A DNA stretch of 64,000 nucleotides, taken from positions 1-64,000 of the forward strand of contig CAZYCA010000042.1 in the NCBI GenBank assembly GCA_964645405.1. The letters run 5' to 3'. Each line of letters opens with the position of its first letter. Position 1 is the first letter of the stretch. Shown piece by piece: positions 49,799 to 59,683 of the stretch. This DNA is from JAMWDF01 sp964645405 (GTDB lineage Bacteria > Ratteibacteria > UBA8468 > B48-G9 > DSTR01). The translations under genes were made by a program, and so were the position numbers. The notes under the pieces were generated by a model. The model was not told the DNA's origin. It saw nothing but the letters and a program-made list of their open reading frames with translations, and searched no databases.

Positions 49799-52413
49799 CG
49801 CTTTTCAAAAACTAAGAGAGAAAACTGTTCCTCGTTGTCAATCCTACCACTGAAAGTACTCAGCGGGTGTAAACTGGATTCCCGGTGTACATTTACCAGA
49901 AAGATAAGGTCTGACGTCACTTCTTTCACACCAATTTCTGCCAGGGGAATTTTTGCTTCCACCAGCCAGCGATTTGCCTGTCTTCCGGTCATTGTTTCCC
50001 AGGAAGAGAACCACTGTCTTTCTGGTTCATCGTCTTTATAAAACTTCCAGATATAAGAATAGCGTATGTCATTAAAGGGATGAACAACGAATTGATACCA
50101 TTGCTTCTTTTGCCCCTGCGGAGCAACTGCTACAGAAACGAAGTCCCGACTGAACCTGGTGAGTTTCTCCGCATCCGGGTCATCGCAGACACAAAGAAAA
50201 TAGAGATACTTTTCATCATAGAGAAAACTTACTTTAGTCTGAATATCTGCCGGGACGCGTTCCGGACCTAAAACGATAAAGGTATTTTCTAAAGTAACAG
50301 CTTTCCAGGCTCTGTCTGAATCACTGCCGTCAATTATTATGTCTCCGGTTAAATAGGAGACCTTAAGTTTACGCTGCTTTGCTTCCTTCATTCCCAGTTG
50401 CTCTGAAAGTATGCGATTTCTAACCACGGGTATAAGGTGCTGGCAATGAACTGGTAAGTCCCGGTCCTGCAGATAACGCTCGGCCTGGGTCCGCACCGGT
50501 TCCACAGATTGAAGAGACAAGCGAACCAGAAGGTCCACACCCTTTGTTTCTCCCAGCCGGGCAAGCGCCCAGGCACAGGCTGCCTTCACCTCCAGTTCAC
50601 AATCAACTATGGCTTTGAGAAGCGCTCCTGTTGCTTTAGTGTCACCAAGATAACCTAAGGTTTCCGCTGCTTTCTTCTGAATAACCGGGTCAAAACTGTT
50701 CAATCCTTTCACTGCTACCAGTCGGCCATCTTTTTCCCCCAGCCGGGCAAGCGCCCAGGCACAGATAACCTGTAATTCCTGATCTTCAGAAGAAAGGTTT
50801 TTCTTCAATATAGCAGCAGCCTGGCGCCTGGCTGTTACACCCAGAGCTACTGCTGCTGAACGTCTGGCTATAACATTGGGTTCCTTCATCATTTCCTCAA
50901 GAGCCTGTAAGACCACTGGAGTTCCAGTGACAGCTACAACCTGGGCCAGTGCTTCTCTAACTTCCGGATACTCACTCTTTCCCATTACTTTCAGTATAGC
51001 CACTGCTTGCGGCGCTTCCATCATCTGGGGCAGGACTTCTAACGCTTTCTGTCTCTTTTTGGCATCATTACCGGTTAAGTATTCTATAAGGTTGTTCTGA
51101 AGGTTCTGCAAGAGATGAGATGATACCTGACGAACTTCCTTTGCAGAATCATTTTTTTCTGCGTAAGTCAGTAATCTGACTAAATCAGAATCAAACCTGT
51201 CAATGGAAAAAAAGGCTTTCAATGCTTCAGCCCTTGAGATTTTATCCTCTGACCTGGCCATTTCCATCAAAAATTCTTTTGTTTCCGGCCCACCTATCTT
51301 ACCCAGTAGCTGAAAGCTCAGGACCCTGGCTTCCTGAGAGACATCTTCGCTGGTAATAAAGTTTTCTAAAACCGGGATAAACTGCTGGTCTTTCATTGAT
51401 TCAATAACATATACCGCATATTCTCTCACCCGGCGGGAAGAATCACCCAGACGGGCAACGATTTCAGGATAGCTAACCGGGTCCTTTATCTTTTCCAGAG
51501 CCCAGAGACTATAAATCCGCACATCTTCCTTTTCATCGAGCAACCGCCGCAGAAGACCATCCACCGTATCAATAGCCTTCAACCGCGTCAGGGTTTTGAT
51601 TGCTTCCAGCTTTAACTTCACAGAAGGCTTTTCCATTTGACTCTCAATGGCAAACCTCGCATCTGTGGCTTTGAGTCTCTCCAGAGCCCAGAGAGAACGA
51701 AGACATACTTCCAGTTCCTTATCCTCTAAAGCCGCAACCAGAAAAGGAATTACTCTTTCATCCTGAGAGGATTCCAGAGCCCATATCGTCCTCAGTCGTA
51801 CTGCCACCGAAGGATTCTTCAAAAGATTGCTAACAAGTTCTATCTTTTCTTGCGGCAACCTTTTAAACTTCGCCCTGGCTGCATCTCGCCAGAAAAGACG
51901 AGTAAGCGCCCAGAGCAGTTCTTCCAGCACTTCAACCTTACTGTCTTTCAGATGGTTAAGAATCGGTTCTATAACTTCTTCGTCTCCAAACTTGCTCAGC
52001 CCGCAGGCACCATAATACCGGACCTGCCAGTAACTATCATCCAGACACCTTAAAAATTCTGTGACACAACTGCTATCGCCAAACCTCACCAGTCCCTGGC
52101 AACTATAAAGACGCACCTGCCACCAGTCATCAGACAGACCTTTTTTGAAAAATGGCAGGCAGGTAATATCACCTAACTCCAGAAGAGCTGAGGCTGCCTG
52201 ACTGCGGACCTCACGGCTGGGGTCATCAAGGAGAGCACCTATTTCTGGAAGATATACTCTGTTTTTCTCTGCAACAAGTCTCTGGACAATAGAAATCTTT
52301 TGACTCGCAGGGGCATAACGCAGCCCATCTATCTGTAACCTGGTTACACCGGCATTCCCTGGCAATGAATAAATAGCTATGAAAAGCAGTCCGGATAATA
52401 TTACACCTGTTTT
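49795..52413 (-). CDS. Exported HEAT-repeat protein with C-terminal CBM9-like domain
   Basis: About 872 residues. From the TTG at 52413 the protein opens with a good signal peptide (KTGVILSGLLFIAIYSLPGN). The TTG follows AGGAGAGGTG and lies seven bases after nnrE. An upstream ATG at 52455 would overlap nnrE by 35 bases and hide the signal. About 20 HEAT-like repeats span roughly 45-650 (for example SREVRSQAASALLELGD). The last 200 residues resemble carbohydrate-binding family 9 domains (GDIIIDGSDSDRAWKAV, YDEKYLYFLCVCDDPDA). Role unknown, but the design suggests an extracytoplasmic scaffold binding glycan. Confidence 0.75.
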   Translation of the reverse strand, partial: KTGVILSGLLFIAIYSLPGNAGVTRLQIDGLRYAPASQKISIVQRLVAEKNRVYLPEIGALLDDPSREVRSQAASALLELGDITCLPFFKKGLSDDWWQVRLYSCQGLVRFGDSSCVTEFLRCLDDSYWQVRYYGACGLSKFGDEEVIEPILNHLKDSKVEVLEELLWALTRLFWRDAARAKFKRLPQEKIELVSNLLKNPSVAVRLRTIWALESSQDERVIPFLVAALEDKELEVCLRSLWALERLKATDARFAIESQMEKPSVKLKLEAIKTLTRLKAIDTVDGLLRRLLDEKEDVRIYSLWALEKIKDPVSYPEIVARLGDSSRRVREYAVYVIESMKDQQFIPVLENFITSEDVSQEARVLSFQLLGKIGGPETKEFLMEMARSEDKISRAEALKAFFSIDRFDSDLVRLLTYAEKNDSAKEVRQVSSHLLQNLQNNLIEYLTGNDAKKRQKALEVLPQMMEAPQAVAILKVMGKSEYPEVREALAQVVAVTGTPVVLQALEEMMKEPNVIARRSAAVALGVTARRQAAAILKKNLSSEDQELQVICAWALARLGEKDGRLVAVKGLNSFDPVIQKKAAETLGYLGDTKATGALLKAIVDCELEVKAACAWALARLGETKGVDLLVRLSLQSVEPVRTQAERYLQDRDLPVHCQHLIPVVRNRILSEQLGMKEAKQRKLKVSYLTGDIIIDGSDSDRAWKAVTLENTFIVLGPERVPADIQTKVSFLYDEKYLYFLCVCDDPDAEKLTRFSRDFVSVAVAPQGQKKQWYQFVVHPFNDIRYSYIWKFYKDDEPERQWFSSWETMTGRQANRWLVEAKIPLAEIGVKEVTSDLIFLVNVHRESSLHPLSTFSGRIDNEEQFSLLVFEKR

Positions 52414-52420
52414 CAAATAT

Positions 52421-53116
52421 TCACCTCTCCTGATTATTTTTGTAAACTTCCGCATTCCACTCCAGACTGTAGAGCGGTGGTGGAAACCCGATATCTACCA
52501 GCTTTATCTGTCCGGCATAGACTGGACCTTCTCCTTTAAAAAGCCCCTGTTTAAGAAAACCAAAACAAACCGTTATATCTGCCTGCACGGCCTGGCCTAA
52601 AACTTCGCCACTGTTAGCATCCAGACCTGAAGGAATATCAAGACTAACTACAGTCCTGCCTGCACTGTTAATCTGTTCTATAAATTTTTTCTCTGGTTCC
52701 CGGACAGGGCCCCGCAGCCCGATGCCAAAAACTGCATCCACCACTATATCAGCCTCTTTCAGGATATCAAATTCCTGTTGCTCCTGCGGCTTCTTCATAT
52801 CTGCTTTCATCTTACACAAAATCTGGTAATTTGTAAAGGCCAGTGAAGAAAGTTCTCCTCCTTCACCAGCTATGAGAAACGAGACCCTGTAACCTGCGTT
52901 AAGAAGGTACCTGCCGGCTACCAGTCCATCTCCCCCATTGTTACCGCGGCCACAGACAATTACTGCATGTCCTTTTTTCCTTAAAATTCTGCGAATTACA
53001 CCTGCTGCCGCTTTGCCGGCATTTTCCATTAAAATGAGTAAAGGTATGCCAAAAACTTCCACCGCATCACGTTCCCGACGGTAAATTTCTTCGGCAGAAA
53101 GAATTAACCTTTTCAT
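52421..53116 (-). CDS. nnrE: NAD(P)H-hydrate epimerase (YjeF N-terminal domain)
   Basis: 231 residues matching only the epimerase half of YjeF: MENAGKAAAGVI, CGRGNNGGDGLVAGRYL and DAVFGIGLRGPV, with SLDIPSGLDANSGE. It epimerises damaged NAD(P)HX. The ADP-dependent dehydratase half (NnrD) is absent from this gene. It lies downstream of murC. Confidence 0.92.
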   Translation of the reverse strand: MKRLILSAEEIYRRERDAVEVFGIPLLILMENAGKAAAGVIRRILRKKGHAVIVCGRGNNGGDGLVAGRYLLNAGYRVSFLIAGEGGELSSLAFTNYQILCKMKADMKKPQEQQEFDILKEADIVVDAVFGIGLRGPVREPEKKFIEQINSAGRTVVSLDIPSGLDANSGEVLGQAVQADITVCFGFLKQGLFKGEGPVYAGQIKLVDIGFPPPLYSLEWNAEVYKNNQER

Positions 53117-53144
53117 CTGAGACTCCAGTTTTCAGCTGTATTTT

Positions 53145-54545
53145 TTATCCGGAAAGTTCCTTTTTCATTTCATTGACAAACAGCTGCCCCAACCGGTTAA
53201 TTGGACCTGCCCCGATGGTAAGCACAATATCTCCTGCAGTTACAATCTCCTTCAGGTAAGCGATAATATCTCCCTCGCCTGGTAAGTAGAGAGCCTGCCG
53301 TCCGTGCCTGCGTATGCGCTCAGCCAGAAGTGCACTGTTCACTAATTGTTTCTCCCTTTCTGAATCCCGCACAAAGTAGATATCAGGCAATATAACCCTG
53401 TCAGCCAGTTGAAAAGAAGCAGCAAAATCTTCTAAGAGAAAACGTGTTCTACTATATTGATGAGGCTGAAAGATAACAATTAACCTGCGACCCGGATAAC
53501 GAGTTTTCAGCGCCTGAAGGGTTACCCTTATTTCTGTCGGATGATGCCCGTAATCGTCCATTACCAGAATCCCTTTCACTTCACCTGTAATTTCCATCCT
53601 CCGGTGTACCCCGGGGAAGGAAGCTAAACCTCTGGAAATAATACTGAAATCAATACCAAGCTGTTTACCCAGTGCTGTCACTGCTAAAGCATTCAGCACG
53701 TTGTGCCTTCCAGACAGAGGCAAATGAATACGTCCTAACCTTTTTCCCTGAAAAGAACAATAGAAAAAGGTACCACTGGCACATTCCTCAATATCAGTTG
53801 CCTGCCAGTGACCCCTGGCAAAACCATAGGTAACCACTTTAGTTGCTTGCGAACGAATGCACTTCACAACATTTTCTTCCTCAGCACAAAGTACCAGACA
53901 CCCTCCAGGCTTCACCTGAGAGGCAAAACTGTCAAAGGCTTCCTCAATCTCAGAAAGGTTACGATAGTAGTCAAGGTGGTCTTCCTCTATGCTGGTAATT
54001 ACAGCAATCTCAGGATAGTAAAAAAGAAAAGAACGACGGTATTCACAGGCTTCCACCACCAGATAATCACCCTTGCCTACCCCGGAATTTCCCACGCCAC
54101 AAATCTCACCACCAATTACAAAAGAAGGCGCTAACCCTGCGTTTTTCAGCATCATCACTGTGAGAGCCGAAGTCGTCGTTTTACCATGCGTTCCCGCTAC
54201 AGCAATACCCCGTTTTTCCTGCATGAGAAGTCCGAGGGCTTCCGGGTAAGAAACCATCGGAATACCAAGCAAAGCAGCCTGACGAAGCTCTGGATTATCA
54301 GGAGTAATAGCATGGGAATAAACTACCAGCTCAGTGGCAGGATTTACATTTTCCGCTTTCTGCCCGACCAGCACTCTTATACCCTGCTTCCTTAATTTTT
54401 CCACAGCAGGGGAATCCTCTCTATCCGAACCAGTCACCTGTTTACCAGCTTGCAGTAACAGAGCTGCCAGTCCACTCATCCCGCTACCACCAATTCCCAC
54501 CAGGTGAACATTCCTTATCTGGCTTAAAAGAGAAATATTTCTCAT
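53145..54545 (-). CDS. murC: UDP-N-acetylmuramate-L-alanine ligase
   Basis: A 466-residue Mur ligase. It has the N-terminal VGIGGSGMSGLAALL (17-30), the ATP-binding AGTHGKTTTSAL (117-128), and the central EACEYRRSFL with IEEDHLDYY. The last two support MurC over MurD, E or F. It adds the first amino acid of the peptidoglycan stem. It is 13 bases after murG. Confidence 0.96.
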   Translation of the reverse strand: MRNISLLSQIRNVHLVGIGGSGMSGLAALLLQAGKQVTGSDREDSPAVEKLRKQGIRVLVGQKAENVNPATELVVYSHAITPDNPELRQAALLGIPMVSYPEALGLLMQEKRGIAVAGTHGKTTTSALTVMMLKNAGLAPSFVIGGEICGVGNSGVGKGDYLVVEACEYRRSFLFYYPEIAVITSIEEDHLDYYRNLSEIEEAFDSFASQVKPGGCLVLCAEEENVVKCIRSQATKVVTYGFARGHWQATDIEECASGTFFYCSFQGKRLGRIHLPLSGRHNVLNALAVTALGKQLGIDFSIISRGLASFPGVHRRMEITGEVKGILVMDDYGHHPTEIRVTLQALKTRYPGRRLIVIFQPHQYSRTRFLLEDFAASFQLADRVILPDIYFVRDSEREKQLVNSALLAERIRRHGRQALYLPGEGDIIAYLKEIVTAGDIVLTIGAGPINRLGQLFVNEMKKELSG

Positions 54546-54558
54546 TCCGGTACCCCAG

Positions 54559-55641
54559 CTAATTCTGATGGCAGAATCCCTGCACCAGTTCCCTTACTTT
54601 ATGGAAGAGCCGGTCACTGCTATCAGCCAGCTGAAGTAAAGACACTTTCTGAGTCATGACATGTCGTTCCTGTAGCAGTTTTTTAAAAATAGCAGGAAAT
54701 TCCTTATTTATTTTATCAGTTTGCTCCAGAACAAAACAGGCTTGCCTTTGTAGAAGCCATCTGGCGTTTTTCACCTGATGGGAACCGGCAAAGGGATAGG
54801 GAATCAGCAAGGCAGGTATGTTTCGGTCAACCAGCTCCACCAGGGTCCCTGCTCCTGCCCGGGCAATGGCTACATCGCAGGCACTGTAGAGTTTATCCAT
54901 TTCATAAGAAAAATCGAATACAACTGCAGGTACCTTGCAACGACGGTAAATTTCCCTGACACCACTGGCGTCAGGTCCAGCCAGATGAAGACACTGTAGA
55001 TTCTGCTCCTGAAAAACCTTAATATTGTTTACCACCAGCTCATTAAGAGCCCGGGCAGACTGACTTCCACCCATAATCAGGACAGTTGTCCTCTGCGCCT
55101 CCAAACCAAAACTCTTTAAAACAGCATCTTTATCCCATCTTTTTCGGAAATCACTAAGTAAGGGGAAACCGGTGACCTGGTATTTTCTCAAGAGGATACC
55201 TTTCGTTTCCGGGAAGGTCACAGCCACCTTCGTAGCCAGGAGCGACAGAAACCTGTTTGCTTTGCCTGCAACAACATTTTGTTCATGGATAAGAATTCGA
55301 CAGCCAGCCAGCCAGCCGGACAAAATCACAGGTACACTGGCGTAACTACCTGTTCCAACAACTAACTGCGGCTTTTCCTTACAGATAATCTGCCAGGAAC
55401 GAAGAAATGTCTCCTTCCATACAGGGAAAAATCTATGTATTTTTTTAAAAGAAAAAGGCGAAAAATCAACCAGGATCGCCTTCACTCCTTTTCTTTTCAC
55501 CCAGGTCTTCAGCATCTCCCGCGGTGGTATCAGCAATACTACTTCCCAGTCAGTCTGGTTTAAAATTTTTTCTGCCAGGGCAAGTCCCGGGAAAAAATGC
55601 CCGCCTGTTGGCCCGGTCACAACCAGCACTTTAACCTTCAT
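54559..55641 (-). CDS. murG: Lipid II synthase (GlcNAc transferase) MurG
   Basis: About 360 residues, a GT28 glycosyltransferase. It opens VLVVTGPTGGHFFPGLALAE and has the UDP-GlcNAc-binding segments MGGSQSARALNELV and ARAGAGTLVELV. It transfers GlcNAc to lipid I on the inner membrane face. ATG 55641 has no ribosome site. Instead an extended -10 lies six bases upstream, so the message is probably leaderless. Confidence 0.94.
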   Translation of the reverse strand: MKVKVLVVTGPTGGHFFPGLALAEKILNQTDWEVVLLIPPREMLKTWVKRKGVKAILVDFSPFSFKKIHRFFPVWKETFLRSWQIICKEKPQLVVGTGSYASVPVILSGWLAGCRILIHEQNVVAGKANRFLSLLATKVAVTFPETKGILLRKYQVTGFPLLSDFRKRWDKDAVLKSFGLEAQRTTVLIMGGSQSARALNELVVNNIKVFQEQNLQCLHLAGPDASGVREIYRRCKVPAVVFDFSYEMDKLYSACDVAIARAGAGTLVELVDRNIPALLIPYPFAGSHQVKNARWLLQRQACFVLEQTDKINKEFPAIFKKLLQERHVMTQKVSLLQLADSSDRLFHKVRELVQGFCHQN

Positions 55642-56118
55642 TTTTTGATTATACCATGACAGCAACCCGTTTTCACCAGCCCCACCAGCAGGCAGAAGAA
55701 AAAATAACAGGATTTACCCCCTTCTTTTCTTCCTCGTTTTTACTCTTGCTTTCTCTCTCCTACCTTTCCATTGCCTTTTTTCTCTACTTTTTATTTTACT
55801 TCTTCGGTTTTTTCCCCTCTCCCCCCTTTTTTCTCCCCTTTTTCGCCCTCTTACGTAAACAGGAGCAAGGGGAGATTTTAAATCCGCCTTTGCCAGGGGG
55901 AGACAGAACAGGATGCAATAGGGAAAATGGAAAGTGGGAATGCGAAAGGCGGAGAAATAGAGAAAAAGGGAGCGTAAAAAACGAAAAAACTGCGGAAGCA
56001 GAAAAAACAAAAAGACCGGGAAAGAAACAAAAACAGAGTTAGAGGGGAAGCAACAAAACGGCTGAGGAAGGGGAAGAATGGTTAAAAGAATTAGTCTGCA
56101 CAAGAAAAGTTGATAATG
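55642..56118. repeat. Intergenic region with degenerate MITE-like repeat (copy A)
   Basis: 477 bases without a convincing gene. About 55720-55850 is almost pure pyrimidine on the plus strand, and about 55860-56075 is almost pure purine. The two halves could fold into a long imperfect hairpin. The centre holds GGAGATTTTAAATCCGCC (55871-55888), a variant of the GGATTTTTAAATCC core in copy B near 60.1 kb, and both copies share ATGCGAAAGG in the right arm. Open frames across it are low-complexity and rejected as genes. Confidence 0.5.
55648..55656 (-). promoter_or_regulatory. Extended -10 promoter of murG
   Basis: The minus strand reads TGGTATAAT followed by six bases and the murG ATG. Transcription starting at the normal distance would begin at or next to the ATG. 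No -35 of note is present, as expected for an extended -10 promoter. Confidence 0.6.
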
Positions 56119-56706
56119 TCAGGAAGTTGTACTGGTTATTTCGTGCTTTTGTAAGAAATGAGCATTCTGTTCCTGCTGTCTGGCAAGTTTCAAATTATAA
56201 GATAACAGCAACCTTTCTTTTTCTTCAAACTTCTCATCCAGTTTTTCTACCAGCAACCAGAAATCCTTTCTGTGATTCCTGACAAGTAAATGGCACATTT
56301 CATGTAAAACAACATATCTTATCAACTCCTCCGGTAAAGCCTTTAATTTTCTGTTAAAGATGAGACTCTTATTTTTAGAGTGGCAGCTACCCCATCTGTT
56401 TTTCATTTTCCTGAAAAGTATCTTTCCAGGCATAATTTTCAGGATATCACCGTAATCCTTAACAAATCTTCCCACCATTTCCTCTAAATTTTGATAGTCA
56501 TACAGAGTTAAACTTCTGGAGATATTCTCCAGTTCTCTCAGTTGTCTAATTTTTTTCTGTATCCAGTTTCTCTTGCTTTCAATTACCTCCTCCACTCTCA
56601 CCGGATATCTCTGCGGGACAATTAACCTTACACCTTCTTTGCTCACCTCTATCCTGAAGTATTTCACCTCCCTGTAACACACCTGATAATTATTTTTGCG
56701 GTTCAT
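56119..56706 (-). CDS. YgjP-type zinc metallopeptidase (DUF45)
   Basis: About 195 residues. The diagnostic run is RWGSC (104-108), HEMCHL with the HExxH zinc motif (135-139), and NHRKDFW (144-150). YgjP/WLM proteins are frequently encoded next to type I restriction genes and are inferred peptidases. ATG 56706 (GGAAAG upstream) overlaps hsdR by 17 bases. An ATG 17 codons earlier would overlap it by 68. It is the second gene of an hsdR-led pair. Confidence 0.88.
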   Translation of the reverse strand: MNRKNNYQVCYREVKYFRIEVSKEGVRLIVPQRYPVRVEEVIESKRNWIQKKIRQLRELENISRSLTLYDYQNLEEMVGRFVKDYGDILKIMPGKILFRKMKNRWGSCHSKNKSLIFNRKLKALPEELIRYVVLHEMCHLLVRNHRKDFWLLVEKLDEKFEEKERLLLSYNLKLARQQEQNAHFLQKHEITSTTS

Positions 56707-59677
56707 AGCTTTCCACGAAATCACATATATCCTTATGCAATCTAACAAAATCGTCATAAGGTAGTTTATATTCAGACCTCACTTCTGAGAGAAACTCCCT
56801 TATCTTTCTGTCAATCAACTTCAAAATAGCAGGATTCTGGTTCCAGCCCGGGTAGAGATTGTCTTTTATCTTTCCATATATTTCCTCTGCCAGATGTTCC
56901 ACCTGCTTTGACTTCATTCCCAGTTTCTCTTCCAGAATCACCTTTATCCCGAATTCCAGACCAGTAAGTTTTGTTTTTGTCCTTTCTTCTTCTTTTTGCT
57001 CAATGTATTTCAAAATATCGTCTATCGAAGTAGATAAGTCTGGAAGGGCTATTTCTTTCTGCTGCCATTTTTCCACAAGTTCCTTTACCTTCTGGGCTAT
57101 ACTTTTGTAGATGGGGTTTTTTTTCCTTAAGACGCAGATATGTTGCAGGGCAGTCAAAATTCCTATTGTCTTCTGCCTCTGTGTCAGGTTTGAGTTTTTA
57201 ATCTGTTTGACATAATTGAGATCTATGGCTCTGGGTTCAACTGTCTTCAACCCGGTTGGTTCAATCACCTCATGTATTAGATTTATTGTCCGCTGAAAAT
57301 ATTTTTCTATCGCCCCTTCATCTATGTCTGGCTTCAAAAGTTTCTTATAATACTCATACAAAGCAGAAAACCACTTATATTCTGTCAACCGGGATAGAAC
57401 ATCTTTTTCTGTTTTCAAAAATTCAAACCACCTTCTTAATTCTCTGTACAACCTGGCAAATTCATCTCCTTTTTCTTCTAAAATTTCTACTGCTCTGTCA
57501 AAGCATTCCCTTTCCCAGCAGCCAGCCAGTTTCCCAAAAATGTGTTTCAGTTTGTCGGCAGCTGCACTGAACCTTCCATTTGCCTCTTTCTTTTCCAGAA
57601 TTCTATCCCTTATAACCTGGACATCAGAGGAGGAATAAAACCTGAAAGCCTGAGCAATGTACTTAAAGACACCCACATAATCAACCAGGATACCAGCTGG
57701 CTTTTCCTTAAAGGGTCTATTAACTCTGGCAATTGTCTGCAGTAGCCGGTGATTTTTCAGTATCTTGTAGAGATAAAGGACAGCAAGTTTTGGTTCATCA
57801 AAACCGGTAATCAGCATATCTGTAACAATTAAAAGTCTGGGATAATCTTCTTTTCTGAATTTTTCAATTATCTCCTTAACAATCTCCTCTGTGTCATTTT
57901 TCTTGAATCTTTCCACCAGTTTTGTCTGAAACTGATTTATTTCCTTCTCTTCCCTGTCAAAAGTCATCACCACCTCACTGTACTCTGGAGGCAGGTATTT
58001 ATCCAGAGCGTTCTTAAATCTCACACATGCCTTTCTGCTTCCTGTCACAACCAGACCTTTAAATCTGCCGTCAAAATTTTCCTTGAAGTGTCTGGCAATA
58101 TCCTTACAGATAACTTCAATATTCTTAGGGTTTTCCAGAAACACACTAATCTCATCTATTCTTTCTCTCACCGCATTTCTTATTTCTTCCTCTCCTGCCG
58201 CATCCGAGATGTCGTCTGCTTCCACCTGCTGAAAATACCATTCCAGATCATAATCCCTTAAATGGACTTCTTCCTTTCTTAACTCATAAACAACAGGAAG
58301 AACAAAACCGTCTTTTTCTGCTTCATCTATGAAATACTTATCCAGGTATGGCTCCGGGTCATTTTCTTCCATGTAGCCAAACTTTTCGTAAGTATCCCTG
58401 TCTTCACAGGAAATCGGGGTTCCTGTAAACCCAAAAAAGAAAGAGTTCTCCAGAACGTTTTTCATCTTCATAGCCAGTATTCCATATTGACTTCTGTGGA
58501 CTTCGTCCAGAAAACAAATAATATCCTTCCTTCGTCTTATCTCTCCGTATTGTTGCAACTGCTCCAGTATAAAATCTTCCTTCAGGTTAAATTTATGTAT
58601 CAATGTCAGAAACACACCCCTTTTCCCCTTGTAGTTATCATAAGTTAAAACTTCTTTTAAATGTTCCATTGTTTCAATCTTCTCAAAAGTAAAGTTCAAG
58701 TCCAGCGATGATAATTCATCCGAAAACTGCCTTTCCAGATCCCTCCTGTCAACGATAAATAAAATTGTTGGTTTCCCCAGCCGAAAAAATAATTTATGGG
58801 CAGCAAAAATCATAGTCAGTGTTTTACCAGAGCCCTGCCAGTGCCAGATTAAACCCCTGTTTTTATCTGTCCTTCCCTCTAAATTGTCCATCACCCTTTG
58901 ATGTAGCTTGTTTGCAGCCCTGTACTGGATATATCTTCCAATAACCTTTGTCATTTCTCCCCTGAATTCCCTGACGAAGATAAAATCTTTCATAATGTCC
59001 AGCAAGACATCCGGTCTTAACATCTCAAAGATAGCACTATCTTCTTTTAAATCATCCCAGCGCCATACCTCCTGTTTGACATCTTCTAACCAGGGAACTA
59101 CGGGAAAATACTTGACCCTTTCCGCACAGGCAATACCAATCTGCACATATTTGTAAAGTTCAGAAGCAGCCTTTTCATACCGTTTTATTTGTTTATAAGC
59201 ATCATAATAGTTTGTTTTGCCTGTGTAGGGATTCTTACACTCAATATTTACAACAGGGATACCATTAACAAACAGCAGTACATCCAGCCGTATTTTCTCT
59301 TTTCCTGAAAATTCAAACTGGTTGGTAGTAAAAAACTCATTCTTCTCTCTGTTGTTATGATCAAAAAGCTGAATGTATCTGACAATTTTTTCTTTTTCCG
59401 TTTTAATGGGGACACCATATTTGAAGTATCTGAGGATTTCCCTGTGTCCATTCTGGTCTGTAAAAGCACTTTTAAGTTTATTAACTACCAGATTCAAATC
59501 ATCCTCAACCAGTTTAATATCCCTGTTGATATCCAGAAGTTTCTTTTTCAAAACATCCATTAACAACGGTTCATCAAAACTTACTCTTTCTAATTTCTCT
59601 GCTTCCACATATTTCCAGCCAGTCTCTCTCAGTCTCTCCATCACCCAATCCTCAACCAATCTCTTTTCTAATTTCAT
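56690..59677 (-). CDS. hsdR: Type I restriction enzyme R subunit (orphan)
   Basis: 995 residues, normal for HsdR. The PD-(D/E)xK nuclease motif is Asp132...Glu146-x-Lys148 (IECKNP). Helicase motifs follow: QGSGKT (281-286), DEVH (391-394), GFTGTP and QTIARVNRPF (motif VI). All catalytic residues look intact. HsdR needs HsdM and HsdS to find targets, and neither is beside it: a YgjP peptidase lies downstream and methyltransferase genes on the other strand lie upstream. It is A+T-rich compared with the core genes, suggesting transfer. Confidence 0.93.
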   Translation of the reverse strand: MKLEKRLVEDWVMERLRETGWKYVEAEKLERVSFDEPLLMDVLKKKLLDINRDIKLVEDDLNLVVNKLKSAFTDQNGHREILRYFKYGVPIKTEKEKIVRYIQLFDHNNREKNEFFTTNQFEFSGKEKIRLDVLLFVNGIPVVNIECKNPYTGKTNYYDAYKQIKRYEKAASELYKYVQIGIACAERVKYFPVVPWLEDVKQEVWRWDDLKEDSAIFEMLRPDVLLDIMKDFIFVREFRGEMTKVIGRYIQYRAANKLHQRVMDNLEGRTDKNRGLIWHWQGSGKTLTMIFAAHKLFFRLGKPTILFIVDRRDLERQFSDELSSLDLNFTFEKIETMEHLKEVLTYDNYKGKRGVFLTLIHKFNLKEDFILEQLQQYGEIRRRKDIICFLDEVHRSQYGILAMKMKNVLENSFFFGFTGTPISCEDRDTYEKFGYMEENDPEPYLDKYFIDEAEKDGFVLPVVYELRKEEVHLRDYDLEWYFQQVEADDISDAAGEEEIRNAVRERIDEISVFLENPKNIEVICKDIARHFKENFDGRFKGLVVTGSRKACVRFKNALDKYLPPEYSEVVMTFDREEKEINQFQTKLVERFKKNDTEEIVKEIIEKFRKEDYPRLLIVTDMLITGFDEPKLAVLYLYKILKNHRLLQTIARVNRPFKEKPAGILVDYVGVFKYIAQAFRFYSSSDVQVIRDRILEKKEANGRFSAAADKLKHIFGKLAGCWERECFDRAVEILEEKGDEFARLYRELRRWFEFLKTEKDVLSRLTEYKWFSALYEYYKKLLKPDIDEGAIEKYFQRTINLIHEVIEPTGLKTVEPRAIDLNYVKQIKNSNLTQRQKTIGILTALQHICVLRKKNPIYKSIAQKVKELVEKWQQKEIALPDLSTSIDDILKYIEQKEEERTKTKLTGLEFGIKVILEEKLGMKSKQVEHLAEEIYGKIKDNLYPGWNQNPAILKLIDRKIREFLSEVRSEYKLPYDDFVRLHKDICDFVESYEPQK

Positions 59678-59683
59678 ACTAAC

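Noticed and set aside
55656..56103. 128- and 129-codon open frames on both strands between murG and the peptidase gene
   Set aside because: Both are pyrimidine/purine low-complexity translations across the repeat region, with no conserved motif.
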